Position numbers and translations under genes: made by a program. A DNA stretch of 64,000 bases from positions 1-64,000 of the forward strand of contig JAJDCZ010000032.1 in NCBI GenBank assembly GCA_029260555.1, read 5' to 3'. The notes beneath the pieces are model-generated. The model was not told the origin of the DNA and did no database searches. It saw only the letters and a list, made by a program, of their open reading frames with translations. The DNA comes from Phycisphaerales bacterium (GTDB taxonomy: Bacteria > Planctomycetota > Phycisphaerae > Phycisphaerales > UBA1924). Below are positions 62,087 to 64,000 of the stretch, piece by piece (within the stretch, counting starts at the first letter, position 1; each line of letters begins with the position of its first letter).

Positions 62087-62416
62087 CTGCCTTTTACTTT
62101 GTCCAATGTGTGATGCCTGAGTCCGAGAGGATATCGACAAACTGGCTGAGATTCTGCAAACACAGACACAACAAAAAAAATCCTGTATCTACATGCAAAA
62201 ATATCCCCACCATGGGTGCTTTTTGGGGGCTAATTCATTGTCCTGACAAAGGAATCAAGAGTCCAACTCAAGATGGCATCCTTCTGGAACGATCGAATCA
62301 ATTGGGTGAGTCAGTACGACTGATCCGTTGATGAGATAACAATATCCACTTTGCGCGCTGTTCGAGCCTTTTCGGACATGCAAATCGTGAGGTGGCCAGA
62401 GCGAGGTCTTATTCGC
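62087..62416. promoter_or_regulatory. Divergent intergenic region between the MFS gene and cheA
   Basis: About 330 bases. No supported gene; a 73-codon plus-strand frame at 62110 has an unlikely composition. It should contain the promoters of the MFS gene (minus) and cheA (plus). Confidence 0.35.
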
Positions 62417-64000
62417 GTGAGCGCTAACACACTGGTCGAAGAAATCGCCAAGGTCGTCGCCCTGACTCAGCCTACTGATCTTCCCGCTCTGGTGACGATC
62501 CAGGAGAAGCTGCAGGCTCTCAGTGAACAGATCCAGGAAGATGATCTGCGGGCACTATGTCGTGTTGCAGACAAGGCTGCTGGTCTGATTGATGCCATTG
62601 TTCTCAGAGAGACAGATGACATTGAACAGGCCTACTCATGTGTGCAGGGCGCTGTGTCTTACACACAAGAAGCCATGGAAGCACACGAGAACGGCCGATC
62701 GATTGACTCGATCACACTGCCTCGTTTCCCAGGTGAGCCCGAGCCAGTTCCAGTACCCGTTGATATCGAGATTGACGAAGAGCTACTCAGTGCCTGGGTA
62801 AGCAGCTGTGAAGACACGCTGGCAGAACTCGAAGCCAATGTAGTTGAGATTGACACCGCAGAAGATCCTGCTGAACTCATCGGAGCCATCCGGCGAGGCG
62901 TACACACGATCAAGGGCGAGTGTGGCGTGCTTTCACTTCATACTGCACAAAAAGTCTGCCATGAAGCCGAGTCGGCTATCGATGTGTGCATCGACAATAA
63001 CGAGCCGTTCCCTGTTGATCCCGTTCTGGCACTGCTGGACTGGGTAAAGGACTATGTCGCCAGGCTCAGCCAGGATCCTCGCAGCCCGTGCCCTGCTCAT
63101 GAAGAGCTGTTGCAAGTCTTTGTTGATATCACAGAACCAGCAAGCGTCAAATTCACACCAACTGCTGAACCAGAATCAGCTGTCGAAACAGAAACACCCG
63201 TTGATGAACCCGATGTCGCCCAGCCCGTACTTGAGCAGGAAAACATACCTGCCTCTGAAAGTGCGTCTGAACCAGAACAAATCAAAGATGATGGCTCACG
63301 CGTGACCTTCCCTGATGACCTTGGGATGGACGAAAATCTGAATGATTTTCTTTGCGAAGCACGCGAGCATCTGACCGCTGCTGAAGAAGCCCTGCTCTCG
63401 CTTGAGCAGGACTTTGGTGACATCGAGTTAATCAACACCATTTTCCGAGCTTTCCACACCATCAAAGGCGTGGCAGGTTTCATGAACCTGACCCCCATCG
63501 TAGAACTGGCCCATAACGCTGAAACACTACTGGATAAAGCCCGCAACGGCGAGATCACACTCAATCCCGAATATACAGACCTGATCTTCCGATCATGCGA
63601 TCTGCTACTTCAACTCATCGCAACTCTGGAAGGCACCGAAGCTCCCGCAAAGATTGTGTTCGATTCTCTCGTCGCCGAACTCAAACGAGTCGTGGCTGGG
63701 GGTGCTCCTGGAAGCAACCAGGCAGAAACACCGCCAGCAGTGGTTGCAAGCACACCCGCTCCTGTTGAATCAACACCAGAAACGAAAGCAACAGAGACTG
63801 AATCATCAGCACCCGCTGCATCCGAGGCTCCTGCACCCGTTACTGAAACACCATCAGAACCTCAGGCACCCGCTGCCAAGAGCGACACACCGACAACTCA
63901 AAGCAAGCCTTCACCAAACACCAAAGCCAAACGCCGCACCGAGCAGACGGTCAAGGTCAGCACAGGTCGCATGGATGCGCTCGTGAACATGGTCGGCGAG
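62417..64000 (+). CDS. cheA: CheA-type chemotaxis histidine kinase with two HPt domains (partial, cut by window end)
   Basis: The first 528 codons of a large kinase; the frame is open to the right edge. From GTG 62417, an N-terminal helical region (about 1-100) precedes a first histidine phosphotransfer domain (His163 in RRGVHTIKGECG) and a second one (His347 in FRAFHTIKGVAGFMNL). A Pro/Ala/Glu/Ser-rich linker follows, then the start of the CheA dimerisation domain (RMDALVNMVGE). Two HPt domains are unusual; standard CheA has one. GTG 62417 has GCGAGG about 10 bases upstream; ATG 62378 is an alternative start. The single-domain CheY at 23.5 kb is a possible target. Confidence 0.88.
   Translation, partial: MSANTLVEEIAKVVALTQPTDLPALVTIQEKLQALSEQIQEDDLRALCRVADKAAGLIDAIVLRETDDIEQAYSCVQGAVSYTQEAMEAHENGRSIDSITLPRFPGEPEPVPVPVDIEIDEELLSAWVSSCEDTLAELEANVVEIDTAEDPAELIGAIRRGVHTIKGECGVLSLHTAQKVCHEAESAIDVCIDNNEPFPVDPVLALLDWVKDYVARLSQDPRSPCPAHEELLQVFVDITEPASVKFTPTAEPESAVETETPVDEPDVAQPVLEQENIPASESASEPEQIKDDGSRVTFPDDLGMDENLNDFLCEAREHLTAAEEALLSLEQDFGDIELINTIFRAFHTIKGVAGFMNLTPIVELAHNAETLLDKARNGEITLNPEYTDLIFRSCDLLLQLIATLEGTEAPAKIVFDSLVAELKRVVAGGAPGSNQAETPPAVVASTPAPVESTPETKATETESSAPAASEAPAPVTETPSEPQAPAAKSDTPTTQSKPSPNTKAKRRTEQTVKVSTGRMDALVNMVGE

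Noticed and set aside
62110-62331. Plus-strand 73-codon frame between the MFS gene and cheA
   Set aside because: Unlikely amino acid composition and no ribosome site or similarity.

Overview
The window looks like a chromosomal segment from a Planctomycetota bacterium, most likely a Phycisphaerae-type lineage. That is inferred from protein families recognised by eye, not from a marker gene: a GH10-like protein of planctomycete type, a protein ending in the EILSPPLALR-type tail, a PEP-CTERM-like secreted protein, FapA and CheX chemotaxis-linked proteins, and a large SPFH/ABC operon. LptE, a BamD-like protein, a secretin and several lipoproteins indicate a two-membrane envelope. I see no rRNA, insertion sequence, phage, plasmid or CRISPR array, and base composition looks even. 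One tRNA, tRNA-Leu(GAG), is present.

Layout. 1-6.7 kb: dtd and an S41 peptidase-like gene, a POT peptide transporter, signal peptidase I, a ketopantoate-reductase-like gene and a ComEA-like protein. 6.7-9.4 kb: the GH10-like gene, then purC on the other strand from what looks like a leaderless promoter. 9.4-19.4 kb: a tightly packed six-gene minus-strand operon with three SPFH (HflK/HflC-type) genes, an ABC ATPase, an ABC-2 permease and a large membrane-anchored protein of unknown function. A second ABC-2-type permease is transcribed away from it at 19.8 kb. 21.4-30.9 kb: a small membrane protein, tRNA-Leu, a cheX-cheY-fapA module, a protein with a CX4CH motif, a coiled-coil lipoprotein, a ferredoxin-NADP reductase and a helical-repeat secreted protein.

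31-35.7 kb: an oppA-oppB pair with no oppC/D/F, an RRM RNA-binding protein and a PilZ protein. 36-42 kb: a DUF11 lipoprotein and the type II secretion/type IV pilus pair gspE-gspD. 42-46.7 kb: a BtuF-like binding protein, a fused MFS/spermidine synthase and aroC. 46.8-49 kb: FliN, FabF and acyl carrier protein. 49-55 kb: a DUF1444 protein, then FtsH, LptE and a BamD-like TPR protein as an envelope cluster, and the PEP-CTERM-like protein. 55-60 kb: a LysR regulator followed by aconitase, and a planctomycete-type membrane protein. 60-64 kb: a HmuV-like ATPase, an MFS transporter and a CheA kinase with two histidine phosphotransfer domains, cut off by the window end.

The most interesting unit is the SPFH-ABC operon. 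It co-expresses three membrane-scaffold proteins with an exporter and a large unknown protein, which suggests one envelope machine. Also notable are promoters so close to start codons that purC, aroC and perhaps oppA may have leaderless mRNAs, G- or C-tract elements at gene borders, and enzyme-like proteins that lack expected catalytic residues. All start sites, functions and regulatory calls come from reading the sequence without database searches.
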